A DNA stretch of 64,000 nt from Amoebophrya sp. A120 (lineage: Eukaryota; Sar; Dinophyceae; Syndiniales; Amoebophryaceae). Positions within the stretch are counted from its first letter, which is position 1, and each line of letters opens with the position of its first letter. A model generated the notes under the pieces. It was not told where the DNA came from. It ran no database searches and saw nothing but the letters and a program-made list of their open reading frames with translations. The DNA lies in NCBI GenBank assembly GCA_905178155.1, contig CAJINV010000002.1, positions 9,556,931-9,620,930 of the forward strand. Reading direction: 5' to 3'. Below are positions 21,053 through 33,733 of the stretch, in pieces. Both the position numbers and the translations under genes were made by a program.

Positions 21053-21807
21053 GGCAATTGCTGAATTACAGCCCACTTTTTCTACTTGTGTGTTGTGCTC
21101 TCGCTGGCTGGCGTTTGCGGACAAGTGGGAAGGAAGCCAGGTGCGGTTTTGGAGATTCGGCCCCGGAACAAAGTTCTTGCTGTTGATGCAATGCCTGCAA
21201 TAGGTACTGCAGCAGAAAAAAAGATTGCCAGAAAGTAGACGGCTTGAGGTGTAAAAACCGCAGTCGGAGTCCCCGTACTTTGATGTCTGTGCTGTGGTCC
21301 GCCTCTTGTCAGGTCCTCGTATTCAGCGGAAATTCTGATAATTTCCAGTGGCACAACACGCTGCAGAACCGCTTGGCGGCTACGTGCTGCAGGAGAGTCA
21401 TTTGGGGATGTTCATCCATGCTGCACTAATATGGTGAAGCACCATATTGACGACCGAGCCTGCTCGTTTCTTCGTTGCTTTGGATTCAGCTCTTGCGGAT
21501 GATTTCTTGAACTCAGATGGGCCTCCGTTTACTCCGGACTGCCTCACGTCGGTGATTACAGCCCTGTCAGTCAGCTGTCAAAGGCATACTGGTTGTGGTG
21601 GTTCTTCTCGGTGTTGGGTGCATTTTGTTCTTTAGCGTAGAAGGCCCGTTTCAGTTTGTGCAGGCAGTCATAATTGGTTCCTCTGAACAAAAAGCTCGCG
21701 CGTTCAGCGTACTTCTGGCTACGTTGGAGACCCCACAGAAGTTGAGTTACTGTAGCAAAAGATACCTTTTTACCTTCTTATCGAGCAATAATATATAAGA
21801 ACCTCCT
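21053..21807. other. Intergenic region
   Basis: About 750 bp between the cysteine-rich gene and the coiled-coil gene. No frame looks coding. It should hold the 3' end of one transcript and the promoter or trans-splice site of the next. Confidence 0.5.
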
Positions 21808-23299
21808 ATGGCGACGTCCGTGTACGGAAGTTTTGGGGCGTCAGAGCGTCCCGCAACCGGACCGGGCGTCAAAACCAATACCGGAACGCAGGTGCACACT
21901 ATGGCACTGGAAAAAGACATGGATGTAGCCGATTTGCGTTCGTAGTTGCAAAGGCAGTAATAATTCTACTTCTTTCCATCAAACATCAGACCAGAAATAG
22001 TCCGCGTTACGGCGGTTGAGTATGGCCGTATTCCATTGGTCTCCATTTACATGGTGCTCCAAAAAAAAAGTACTGACTGCTTATGCATGTTCTTACTGCG
22101 GCGCTTTAGCACTGAGGAAGTAAAACAAGCGAATCCAAAAGCTACCGCCAGTTGATGTTTTTTTAGCCTCGATACTGCTTGGAAACCACGTGCATCACAA
22201 CATATCCACAGTGACAAGAAAGTGCGCCCAGGAGGTTGATTTTGAAACCATTGTGGCGCTGTCCAAGCAGTTTACCGAGGAGTTGGAGCTGAAACAGGCC
22301 GAGAAGCAAGCGCTGACCAAAATAATATCGGACGCAAAGAAAGCTATCCAAAGGAATCAGGCCGTAATAGTGAAGAAAAAGGCACAACTGGAAAAAAGCG
22401 AGACGCAGAAACAGGATTACGACAAAAAATTCAAAGAGCTGGAGGCAGGGAATGCGAAGCTAAGGCACGAATTGCAGGGCCTGCTCCGGGAAAACGAAAA
22501 GCTAGGTAGACTTTGATAAAGTATTTGAGAACAACGAAGACGAAGGTGCGCATTATGAAAGAATAGAGGAATTGTTGTCGTGTAATAGTGCACGGCTTGA
22601 AATGATCCATATTCTCGCTAGAGTCGCAAAAATTTGTACCTGCGAAATCGTTGCTGTGCGTTTGACGAGAAAAATGAAACAAATCTATCAGCTGTAGAGG
22701 TGGAAACAATGTCAGAGCAGATGCGGGAACTCTTAGCAGTGTACGGGGAGCACCGGGAATATCCTGTGCAAAAGTATCGCACTCGTAGTAAAAATCGCGT
22801 TTATGCATTACAAATCTCTTTCTCAAGATAAATCAGCATTACCAATTCAATTTGTAATGCTGGGCAATTTGTCATGCAATTTATACTAGTACGATGCTTT
22901 TGCATTGCATAGGGAACAACTGGAGGCAATACAGAACATGTCCAGCACCTATAGGCGGGAAATTGGAATAGAAAAGAAGCACCGCGATGAGGTAGGGCAC
23001 TTAGTAGTTTGATGAAAACCTGTTCTTGCCGACACGGATTCGTTTGACAATCTTTTTTCTTTACAGAACGGGAACGAAATGTTGCCCTTGCCCCTAAAAG
23101 CAAAGCCGCTCCTTGCTTCCTTTGAACAGGATTGCTGTACCACTCTCATCCATCACAGGTAATGGCGTCCGTGCGGACGCACAAGACCGCGAGAAGCATC
23201 ATGAACGACCGCGTCGCAGACGCCACGCGGAGGCAAAACCTGCTGAAAAGCCACGTTGCAGACATCTTTGTAGCCAGTGTAGTGGCGCCGGGTGGATAG
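21808..23299 (+). CDS. Small coiled-coil protein, five exons, about 248 aa
   Basis: Exons by hand: 21808-21942, 22172-22505, 22698-22759, 22917-22991, 23159-23299; phases agree and total 249 codons with the stop. After about 45 residues of disordered N-terminus the protein is almost entirely charged helix with heptad character (for example ELELKQAEKQALTKII, KKFKELEAGNAKLRHEL, RRQNLLKSHVADIF). The last exon reads VMASVRTHKTARSIMNDRVA and ends VAPGG. I cannot name the family; a cytoskeletal, ciliary or trafficking role would fit any such protein. Intron 3 is an introner, introns 2 and 4 are GT-AG, and the first junction is the least certain. Confidence 0.65.
22760..22916. mobile_element. Short introner in coiled-coil gene
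   Basis: 157 nt. The TIR TATCCTGTGCAAAAGTATCG and its partner TATGCAATGCAAAAGCATCG match at 22 of 28 positions. The target duplication GGGAA is exact (22755-22759 and 22912-22916). Removal joins HRE to QLEAIQ in frame. Confidence 0.88.
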
Positions 23300-25232
23300 T
23301 GCAGCGCGGCGCCCCACCGCACGCGGCCATCATAAGGTTCATGCTCAGTCGATGAGGTTAATTTTCGCATTTATTCCTTGTACTCTGATATTTCCGAACC
23401 ACGACTCGGACTTTTCTCCTGACCCCCGACGCCTTGATCAAAATTCTGATGAATGCACCAAAAAACGAACTGCACACCACATTGCAGAAACACACATCGC
23501 CCGGGCTCCTTTCAGAAATAATATGGCTCTAGAACCGAATCGCCGCAACCTAGCCTGTAACTGATCACAAACACAACATCGCTCTGAATTTCGAACAGCG
23601 TGATGTCATCTGCGTGCACACAAGACATCATGCAGCGCGCTCGTGCAATACAAACTCAAACATATAAGATCCAAAAAAGACGCACCTCTCTGATGCGCCA
23701 GGGCCCGCACGCTCGGGTAATACTGCGTACGCAAATGGGGAGAGGTGCCTGCGTTCGCATATGCAAGCACACGCTCGTCCACCGAGGTTTAATTTTAATG
23801 TGTGCGCAATGTTGCGTGTGGCGCAAGAACCAAGATCTGAACCATGACTGATTAGCCCACAAGCTTCATGCTCCTGGTTGTATCTACATTGAAAGAAAAT
23901 ATACAAAAGAGGACAAGATTCCGAGCCTGTGCGTGGTCTTGTCTGCTGCGTCTCCGCCTGTCAAGATCGTGATTTTTGAGTCTGAAATGAGCTCGCTTGG
24001 TACGATCGACCTTTTAACAGCGTGAGTATTTATCGTTCCACGTATCAAAACAAAAGGAAAAGGGAAGGCACTAAAGACACGGAGTTGCAGCTTTAATACC
24101 AGCCTATGCCACTTTTACTAAAGCTCTCGTTCTCCAGTGAGGCACAGCGACAAACTACCGAAAGCTCTTGTTCTGGCCGTCTATTGATTGGTAGTCGTAC
24201 TCACTCGAAATAGCTGTGTTTTTACGTCATAACTTCTTCAAGCGTAATAAATCGCGAACATTTTGCAGTAGTCAGCGCCTTCGTGGCATAGAATTAGGAT
24301 CGCATGAAGCAGACACGATAAAATCGCTCGGCCTTTCTGAAGAAAATCTGCCAATTATAAAGTAGGATGGTTTTGAGCGCGCCGCGGCCTGCAACACCCA
24401 TTATCCTTGAAGAATGATGAAAACAATGCGACCTGAGATAATCAGAAAAAACCCTAGCTAGTCCACGTTTCCCCATACCATACGGATATATCACAATTCA
24501 TTCCCAGCGACACTCATCATGCACATATTTCTTCGACGGCCCTACATAAAATGGACTTAATCCATTAGAAATAAAGGAAACATACCTACGTATTTTTTAT
24601 CTCCGGCGACATAGTAACTTTTACCGCGTAGCAGGCGTAGTACTGCCACTGTTTTGTCGGTGGGGACGCCTGCTCTGGTGCCAGGACCTTGGTTTTTCAC
24701 TTAAGTAGCGGGCTTTTTGCGGCTCCCCGCGGCCTTTGTAGATACTTACAACGAAGCCAGCTCGTAAGAAGCGCAACATAGCGCCTCCGGTATTTTTTCC
24801 ACCTCGCGCGCGCACTCTGCAGGTATGGCAGGAGGCCCGCTGCAAGTTTTCTTCCGGAGTGAACCAGTCGCGCGCTCGCGCGGGGCCACCGACGAACATC
24901 GAGACGGTGGATGTACGAGCTTTGTTACCTGCAGTTGGTGACGCCCGGAACAGGTCGAAACTCTTATCTTCCAGCAGAAGGATTATGCGTGCTGCAGAAT
25001 GATCGTAGTCGTACGAGTTCACCTCTGACCTGTACGCGAGCGCACGTGTCCACCTCCACTCCAGGAGGAAGCACCGGGAGAACAAGTCTGTTCCTCAGGA
25101 AAACTACTTATAGTTCGCGACGACGTCTTCGCCCAGTAGTTTTACGAGCGGGGAAGTACTTGTAGTAGAGCTCTTGATGCGAAACAGGTTTTGTCACTTC
25201 GAGATTCAAGATCTCCTCACAAGTCCGGCAAC
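23300..25232. other. Intergenic region, 1.9 kb
   Basis: AT-rich up to about 24.6 kb with no coding frame. A 154-codon minus-strand frame at 24621-25085 has no recognisable feature and is probably chance. The start of the next gene lies at 25233. Confidence 0.5.
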
Positions 25233-28200
25233 ATGGAAAATGAACCCGACACAAACGCGGTGTCCGCTACGGAGCCGCTGCAAAATGGCGAACAACAACA
25301 AAACAAGTCGAAGCACACGGTGCAGCCCTGTACCGGGCACCAGCTGCCGAAGCAGGTGGTGGAAATCATGGTCCAGGTCCCTGCGGGCAACAGCGCGCAC
25401 AACCATTTCCGCACGCCGACCCACGCGTCAGCGAGCAGCGGTACTTCTACCGCGTTGCAGCTCGGACTAGGTGGGGCATTCCACCACAAGCTCTCCACGG
25501 TGGACGAGAACGAGATGCTGCTGGACGGGGCGGACAGCGGCACCACCTCCTGGCTCGCGACCGGAGCGGGAGGGAACAAGAAGAGTAAAACCACCTCTCG
25601 GGGCGGGTCGAAACATGCGAAAAACGCCGGGTCCGCAGATCTGACGAATACAAACGACAACCAGTCCTCTGCGTCTTCGGACGATGTGGGAGACGCGCGG
25701 ACCCGGTCGAAGCAGCAGGTGCACCTTTTGGAAACCCTCTCCAGCGCGAGTTCCGACCAGTCCGGGCACAAAATGCAGAATCTCTTCTCGGCGCAGCTTT
25801 CCCCCTCCGACGTCACCAGCACCACGAGCCAACAGCAGGAGGCATACCCGCTTTCCTTGAAGATGCTCGAGGCAACATCGCATTCGAACATCTTTTCAGC
25901 AAGTCACGCGACAAGCCTCCAGCAGAGCCTGGACTTGCAATTTGAAGTGAACGAAGACCGGGAGGGCGTCGTGAAGTTGTTCACGGAGTATCAAAGTGAA
26001 AAGCGCCTGCCCCCATGCCCGGGAGTTTCAGATGGTTTTGTTGCATCAGGTTTTGTTGATTTTCATCATCCTAACTGCGAGCTGCTTTGTCGATGCCATC
26101 TAGTAGAGAAGTAGTTTCTACTTCGCCTATAAAAGATTTGTAGTAGAGAAATCTTGTTACGGCTTCAGAATCGATGGGCTTTCTGCACCAATAAAATTAT
26201 GTTGCTAGCATGTTGGCGGTGACTAATGTGAAGCAGCTCTCCGATAAGTTCTCAGATATAAGGGCGTTTTTCACTTTGAGACGTAGTGGGGCGGCTTCAC
26301 AGAGGGGTGCATCGCGGACTGGAATCACGGTGAATACGAGACTGCAACCTTTGCCATTCGGCACATGAAGTCTGGCGAGATCCTCTGTGCCGCGGGTATG
26401 ACGACGAAGGGCTTGGCGAACGAACCAACCGAGGTCGGCGCAGCAGCAGGAGATGTAGATGGCCCAGCAACAATGCAAATAAACCCGAACCTCATTCTCG
26501 CGAAGCCCGGGGTGCGGTCGACGCGGGTAACTCGCTCACAGACCGTGCAACAGCAGCAAAGACGGGCAGCCGCGGCGCTGGGCAAGAAGGGGAAGGGAAA
26601 GCAAGGAAAACAGTTCTTTTCTCATAAGGGAAACAGCACGTCCTTTTTGCCGGATGATTTGCACCGGGCGTCCACCGATCCAAATTTCGTCTGGGAGGAT
26701 GATGACGACGACGACGACGATTTTTACTACGAGAATATCCCCGGAGAAGAGGAGGATCAGGCGGATCAGCAGCCAGAACAAGGCAACGAAGCGGGCGGGA
26801 GCATCAACCAGGACGCTGCAGCAGACATGGCGTCGGCGTCGGTGGCGTCCAGCAAAAATCAGAAAAACAAGAAAAAGAAGGGACCGGGCGCTTCGATGAA
26901 AACGGTGCAAATTATAGAACCGTCGAGCAAACAGCAGGCAGCGAAGGCAACAACCGGCCGGCGGCGAAAAATCTCCCGTAAAACGGTCTTGACGCTTTTC
27001 GCTACCGCGAAGGCGTGGAGGAGAATGGGCATGGCGGAGCTGTATGGTTGGGGACACAGGGCTAAAGATGTTTCTGCTAGAATCTGGTGAGGAGCCTCAA
27101 CACCGTCAAGCCTGTGGTTAGTTGTCATTGCGACGGGAAGATGAAGAAATTAGCGCTTGGGTTTATGATGTAAACTGCGCATGATCCACAACTTCGTCCC
27201 GAGGATCATATTGCAATTTGGTTAATGATGAAATCATGCTATTATACCAATTTGGGTACTTAGCTGTGTCCTCCACTACTCAGTTTTAGCTCAACATTTT
27301 TGCCACATGTGTTTCCCCAGTCGATACCCGCCTGGTTTGGTTTATCAAAAGGACTTACAGCGGCTACAAATCCAGCCCGAAGGTGCGCAAGATCATCATT
27401 CCCGCGACGCAACCCGCGCTGAAGTTCTGGAAAAAATGCGGCGCCACGGACTTGCAGTTCAAGGACACGGACGCGATCGCCCGCCTGAACTACCGCAGAT
27501 GCACCCTAATGGAGCTCAAGACCGCGGGTTGGGAAAGCGGACTGCTGCGCGAGATGACTCTGTATTTGATTGACTCTTTCTTGGGGAATTTCTGTCCTTT
27601 TTGTGCGCATGCCGCAGTTCGGCTCTTGTGTCGTGTGTGATGTAGTAGTACAATTGCTGGTGCTCTAGTGCTGTTTCCTTTAGATTTGCAATAATCGACC
27701 AAAGTTAAAGTAGAGTGCAGTTGCACTAACAACCTTTGATATGTTGCGCTTTTTAAGAACATGTTGACTTGGTCGTGAAAAAGTTTAGATTTTTCATTGG
27801 AGAAACCTTGCTAGATGTAGCGCTTTGCCCTGTCTCGTGATGAATGTATGCTGGAGGAAAAATCACTACTATAGGCCCATGATCGCTTTGCGCGCCGAGT
27901 TTTCCCGACTGGTGAACTACGTGAAATTTGGGGAGAGCGCCGAGGACCTGACCACCATCCTGACGGAGTCGTCCGGTAACGCGATCAGCAACCGCTGCCC
28001 GGACGACGGGCAAACGCTGCTGTTCGACGCAGTGCAGAAGAAGGACCCGCAGCTTGCCTTCGAGTTCACGCGGACCTTGGTGGAGGCCGGCAATTTGTGG
28101 GCCGAGGTGAACGCGCACGTCGAGCCGGGCGAGCTCCAGCAAAATAAGCCGATCGGTGTTTTTTTGCCCAAGCAAGGAGGAACGCTGGACCACGAGGAAA

Positions 28201-31200
28201 TCGTGGCTCCTGCCGCCGCGCAGGTCGGTCGGTCGGCAAAAAGTTCCAAGTCGTCCGCCGCCCCCTCAAACCACCCGCACGAGGGAGCCACCACGACGTC
28301 GACCAAAAGCAAAAAGATGAAGCGCGCCCCGCGGAACGCCGGGGCAAGCAAGAAAACGGCCACGGCAGGGGCACTGGAGGTAGAAAGCGCGGCCGCGTCG
28401 CCACCGGAGGGCGAGGGGTTTCACCTGTCGCTCAACGTGCTTGACGCGACCAACACCTCCGCTACCCCGTTCAGCAAGAAGTCCAACGAGCCGGACCCGC
28501 GGGCGGCGATGGATCCGGGGGCCATACCAGCGGGTCTTCTTGGCGCAGGAGCAAAGAAAGGAACCACTACGGCTGCCTCGACAGTGACTCGATCCTCCGA
28601 CGGGGAAGCACTTATTGCTTCGCCGGGTGTAGTTTTTGCAGGCCACAACAGAATTCCCGTCGCAACCTCGCACATAGTGATCGAACACACGCGACTGGAC
28701 ACGCGGGTGCGGGTGCAGACCAGTCCGATCGGCAAGCGGTTGCACGACGCCTTGCGGCACCAGAAGGAGAGCAAGGAGTTCCCCACGCTCGACGTGAACG
28801 CGTGGGACATGAACGAGCAGACGGCGCTGTTCTACGCCTGCAACTTCAACGACCGGGTCGATGTGATCGCGTACCTGCTGAAAAAGTTTGCCAACGTGAA
28901 CCACGTGGACCGAAACCGCGAGACTTGCCTCTTCTACGCCTGTCGTCGCGGGAACCCGCGCACGGTGCAGGTGCTCCAGGAGCTGGGGAACGTGAACTAC
29001 AAACAGAGGAACTGGAAGCTGTTGCTCGCCTTCGACTACCCGCTGCAAAAGGGCGTGTCCGCGGGGGCCGCCGGGGGGAGTAGGGCCGGGGACGGTGCTG
29101 GCGTTCAACCCGGCCCAGCCGCGGGAGACCACCAGCCGCGGGAAGGAGAAAGTGATGAAGCGAACAACCGGGAGCCCGTGGCCGACTTCGTCGGGACAAA
29201 CAGTAGTGCCACCGCCGGCGCCGGTGGACTACAGCCACAGGGGTCGGAGTGGCGCGACACGCAGGAGGCGTGCTTGGCGTCCTACTTTTACGACGGGCAG
29301 AAGAGATCCAGCCTGCCAGATTCCGAGCTTCCGCAATTTGTCTTGGACAACCGCGCGCGGCGCAACCTCGGGTGCGATGGCTGGATCAAGCGGGCGCAGC
29401 AAATGCGGGAGGAGGAGCGGCGGCGGGAGGCGGAGCGGCAGGCGCAGGTCGCCGCGCGAACCGGCGCGTTGGAGCAACGGGCCGCGGCAGCTTCTCCATC
29501 TCTGCCGGGCGGCGGCACCGCGCGGCGCGCCTCCGGGTCGAGCGCGGCGGCACTGCGCCGCGGATCAGAAAACGAGCTGATGGACCTGATTCCCGAGAAC
29601 GAACTCGACAAAATGGAGAAGCAAAACCAGACTGCGTTGGACCAGAAGATCAAGGAGCTCGACGAGGACGAGAAAATCGCCGATGGGGCGGACCCACATC
29701 GGCCGCGCAGATCGCGGGCGTCCTCACGAGCGGAGCTGCTGCAAAGCGCGGGCGGATCCCGGGGAGCCGCGGCGAGGAGATCCTCCATCCAAGATCTGCC
29801 TCCCGCACCACACCTTCTCGCAAACGAGGTTGGTGCGGGAGCCGCCCGAAGCGCAGAGCTGGCGGCGCAGAACATTTCGCGGACGCCGCGAGGACCAGGT
29901 CCGACGTCAGGCGACGTGGATGCAGACCGGGCCAACGCCGAACCCACGGTGGAGGACGTGCTCGCGCTTGTTTCCGCGGTCGAGGCGGGCGGAAAAACCG
30001 GGCCGGGTAGCTCGTCGGGTACTACGTCATTGGAAAGTGTGTTGGTGGCGGAGAACAAGAACCCGACAGCTAACGCTGGGCCATCAAATATTAACGGCAG
30101 CGAAGTAGTACCTGGAAACCCGCAGGACGGCGCGGATGCACGGATCACCAATGTTGAGCGGCAGGAGACATCACCTCTCGCGGCTCCGAGCGGTAGTGAC
30201 GTCCCTCGGGAACAAGAAGAAAGTGCAGGTCGTGCTGCAGGGTCTGCAGCGGTCACCGTACAACGAACGACTCCCACGACGATCCAGCCACTGCGCCCGA
30301 TCACCTCGGTGTCGGACCCGAAGGCCCGCGGCATTTTCTGGTGCCAGCCGGCCCACGTGGGGGACGTCGTGGCCTGCATAAACGAGGGTCTGCGGCGCGA
30401 ACGCGAGAGAAGGAAAAACCAGGAGCTCCGTTCGGCCGGCGGTGATGCTGCAGCTGCGGAGGGTAGTAGCGCCCCTCTAGCAACGTCCGCGCACATTAAT
30501 CCTGCCCAGGTTGTAGTATCAGGAACCGCCTCCGTGCTACCCACAGCTCCGACGGTGAGTGCAGCCGCAGCCGCCCGGGCGCCCCGTTACGACGAGTTGG
30601 AGCCGGTGTTCGCAGTGAATCCGCGCGGACGGGATCCCCCGTTCCCGATTTTGTCGCAGCGCCGGGTGCGGGCTCTTCGTCCGGAACAATCCGCTGCGGA
30701 AAGAACAAGCTCCTCGCGGACGAGTTTTCAAAGGTCATGGGAAGAGGTGCAAGGAGACGTCCATGCGGCCGGAGGCTACGCCGACGCGGTGAACGCGCGT
30801 CGGGAGCTCCGGGGGCTCGACCGCTTGACCGCAAGTCGGATCCTGACATCGGCGCCGCCGCCGGGCGTGACCAACAAGCGCGGGCGAGCGGAGGCGGAGG
30901 AAGAAGAGACCAGTACTCCGCTCTCGGCCCCACCAAGGCAGGAGGCCAAGCGACCGAAGATTCTGGTCGGTGCACCACCTGCATTGGGTTCAGCACCCGG
31001 CGGACCGCCGCGCGCCGGGGTGTCTGGTGTGTCGTCTTCTCAGCACGTTGCGCTTGTTGCGCGCAACGCCGGCCTCGGACCAGCACGTGGTACAGGTACA
31101 GTCGTGCAAAAGCAAGCGGGATCGGGAAACGCCGCGGCTGCAAAAATGAACGGAATTGTAGTTCCGCACAAATTCGCGGATGTTGATCTCGGTGCTCTGG

Positions 31201-31814
31201 GAGGCGCAGCGATTGTTCTTTCGGGAAAAGAGACGGAGCAACTCTTCCTCCCGCTGCACCGTCTGCCAGTGCGAAAGACCGAACCGGTACCCCAGCAGAG
31301 CTTCGGCCAGCGAGGGCCAGGTGTCGCAACGGCTTCTTCAGGTGGCCAGCCGCAGGCGCAAGCTGGTCCGCCAGGTGGTGGCGCAGCCGCCGAGCAAAAG
31401 CGTCCCCCGCGACCGGCCGCGCCGACTGCGACACCGGGGACCCGGATGCGGATGGCCGCGGATGCCGGATTGACGAGCCAGGACCGTTTTTTCCCGGCGA
31501 CAAGCAATGCAGAACCGGCAGCGCCGCCTACTAACATTAATGCACTTGTTGTTGCGAATGGTGGACAAGAGGTCAACAACCCGTCTGCTAGCCGTCCGCC
31601 CGCATCCCCGAGAATTCCAGGGCCGACTTCCGTTTCTGTTTCTAACAATGCGCTGTTGAAGGGCGGGACGCCCGCGGCGAGCGCGCCCGTTCCTGCGCAA
31701 AAGGAGCAAGAGCAGCCTGGCACCGTGCCTGGGCCGCCGCAAGCGGCGAAGCAGACCGCGGGACCGCTGGCCCAGCACGGAGCGTTGCCTAAGTCCGATC
31801 TTCGCAGAAAATGA
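25233..31814 (+). CDS. Acetyltransferase-like (GNAT) and ankyrin-repeat protein, about 1,908 aa
   Basis: Exons by hand: 25233-26034, 26303-27046, 27321 to about 27562, about 27876-31814; the first two junctions are GT-AG and phase-consistent, the third is approximate. The protein begins with about 200 low-complexity residues. A GNAT-like region then spans the exons: VNEDREGVVKLFTEYQ, ADWNHGEYETATFAIRHMKS, an acidic insert (DDDDDDDFYY), LTLFATAKAWRRMGMAELY with an RXXGXA acetyl-CoA-type motif, and KIIIPATQPALKFWKKCGA. After it come ankyrin-type repeats (QTALFYACNFNDRVDVIAYL, ETCLFYACRRGNPRTVQVLQ). The last 800 residues are Ala/Gly/Pro-rich and probably disordered. Substrate and partners are unknown. 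The ankyrin call is firmer than the GNAT call. Confidence 0.65.
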
Positions 31815-32826
31815 AATGGTCGGTCGAACTTCTGCGTCGACACCTCCCAGGGTCAGTTGCAATTTACCAAAGTAGGTGGTCGGCGGTCGTGGGAACAGCC
31901 AGGAGAACCAGGGCTTCCCGGCGACCTCTAGCCGGGCCTTCGCTCGACCCTTGGTTGGTGCACTATTTTTGGTTCATCGCGTCGGACAACACACGGCGAT
32001 GGTGAAAACTCCGGAGTCGTGTTTACTTGGCGGCCTTCGGTTCGCTGGTTTGAGTACTGACAGATGCTGGTACTTACGTAGATCAGCGGTGCGAAGCGTC
32101 TCAGCGTTCGGTTTGGAAGCGCACTTTTTTGGATCTCCTCCGCTCCTCTGCCACGACTTTGGTCCATATGCGGGAACTGGGTTTTTAGAGGAGCGGCAGA
32201 AGGCCGCATCCGGGGATGAAAAACATCGGAAGTCCGTGTATTTACTAATACGACCGCGCGCCAGGCAAGACCAAGGATTGTTGATTATTGCATTGGCACA
32301 TGGGGTGATCGCCATTTCTTTTTCGCGGCAGCACCTGGCATAAACGACTCATGTACTCTTTGGAATGAAACTCGCAGAAGTTGAACACGAAAGACGAACA
32401 GTGTGGCTCTTGTCGATGACGATCACGGCATCGGCCGAAGAGAGGTGATCAGCACGCTGTAGTGTTCGAAGCATTTGGTTGTTCAGACATTCGGCTCCTT
32501 GTGGAAAAACAAATTTATGTTCGACGTTGCCTTTTGCTTTTGGTTTGCGAACTGTTTAGATCTCTTGCTGGTGCAAAAGCAAGTTTTCGCAAAGATCGAG
32601 ACCAGATTTTGTGTCGTGCACCATGCGGTGGCGCACAGAAGAAACACGCGCGTTGTCTGTCTCTTTGAATCGCAGCTCGATACGTACGAAGGCGGAAAGG
32701 TCATGGATCCAGAACTGCAGAATATTCACGTTTGTTGTTGCGTTTCTCCCCGTGGCTCTGTTTTATCTTTCGTGTATCCCAAAGAAAAAAGCCGGCAGGT
32801 CAGAAAAAAAATAATTAAATAATAAT
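31815..32826. other. Intergenic region
   Basis: About 1 kb downstream of the ankyrin gene. A 155-codon frame at 31876-32343 shows no domain and no exon-like boundary. I see no supported gene. Confidence 0.5.
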
Positions 32827-33269
32827 TGTTATTGTCAACAATAAAAGCAAAACAAAACAACAAAAAAAATTGCCGCCATACCATGCGGATTAGCTTCAGA
32901 GCAGATCAGCAATCCGCGCGAATCCAGGTGGGACTGTTATTGTCAACAATAAAAGCAAAACAAAACAACAAGAACAAATTGCCGCCATACCATGCGGACC
33001 AGCTTCAGGACAGATCAGCAATCCGCGCGAATCAGGGCGGGACGGTGATCGCCTGCGTTTTTTATTTTTGTGACGAATTTCGCCCATTCGCGCCATACCG
33101 TGCGGGCTGGGCTTCGTAGGGGGTTGCCGGCTTCGCCAATCCGCACGGCACGGCGCCCGCAGTCGGTTTTGCGGCTTTTTCCAGATTTTCTATGTTCGCG
33201 CCATAGCGTGCGGGCTGGCTTGCTGGCGAAGCTGCCGGCTTCGCGAATCCGCACGGCACGGCGGCCGCA
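32827..33269. repeat. 108-bp tandem repeat array
   Basis: Units start near 32827, 32935, 33043 and 33151, each about 108 bp. Units 1 and 2 are almost identical (TTGTCAACAATAAAAGC ... GCCGCCATACCATGCGG ... CAATCCGCGCGAATC); units 3 and 4 keep the CGCCATA-GTGCGG ... AATCCGC core and diverge elsewhere. The array runs straight into the assembly gap, so the true copy number is unknown. Confidence 0.85.
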
Positions 33270-33369
33270 NNNNNNNNNNNNNNNNNNNNNNNNNNNNNNN
33301 NNNNNNNNNNNNNNNNNNNNNNNNNNNNNNNNNNNNNNNNNNNNNNNNNNNNNNNNNNNNNNNNNNNNN
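33270..33369. other. Assembly gap of 100 N
   Basis: One hundred ambiguous bases, the usual placeholder length for a gap of unknown size. It interrupts the tandem array. Confidence 0.99.
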
Positions 33370-33380
33370 GCAGCGCAGTC

Positions 33381-33442
33381 GACTTTTCTCCTTTGGTCCT
33401 GTGATATCACGTGATATCACGTGATATCAAAGGAGAAAAGTC
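33381..33442. repeat. 62-bp near-palindrome
   Basis: Perfect 15-bp arms GACTTTTCTCCTTTG and CAAAGGAGAAAAGTC enclose three direct copies of GTGATATCA(C), themselves palindromic around CACGTG. It lies just beyond the gap and may be the end of the tandem array or of an inverted-repeat element. Confidence 0.85.
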
Positions 33443-33733
33443 TTTTTTCAAAGTTTAAAGACCCATAACAATAACTCACAATTTTGATGGTCATACGCAC
33501 GATCTCAATGTTGATGTGCTCCTGCCTTTGTCGGTGTAGAACCCTCAACGGGGTAAGAGGAAAAGCAGCAGCACGCAACTGAACAACATGCTGACTTAGA
33601 AAGCGAATCGTACTACGCAGACGCTGTTGATAACTCTGAGGGTGCTATTCGACAAAGAACAAAGTCAAGTCGTCGAAACGAGAATACTTAAGTACAAACA
33701 GTTCTTATCTATCATCACTTGTCTTTACCCAAC
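33443..33733. other. Upstream region of ABC transporter gene
   Basis: About 290 bp with no coding frame. It presumably holds the promoter or trans-splice acceptor. I see no recognisable box. Confidence 0.45.

Noticed and set aside
24621-25085. 154-codon minus-strand frame
   Set aside because: No recognisable motif, and opposite to the direction of every supported gene nearby.
31876-32343. 155-codon + strand frame
   Set aside because: No domain, composition unlike neighbours; most likely 3' flank of the ankyrin gene.
32827-33269. CRISPR-like array
   Set aside because: Units are contiguous 108-bp tandem repeats without unique spacers, and the genome is eukaryotic.
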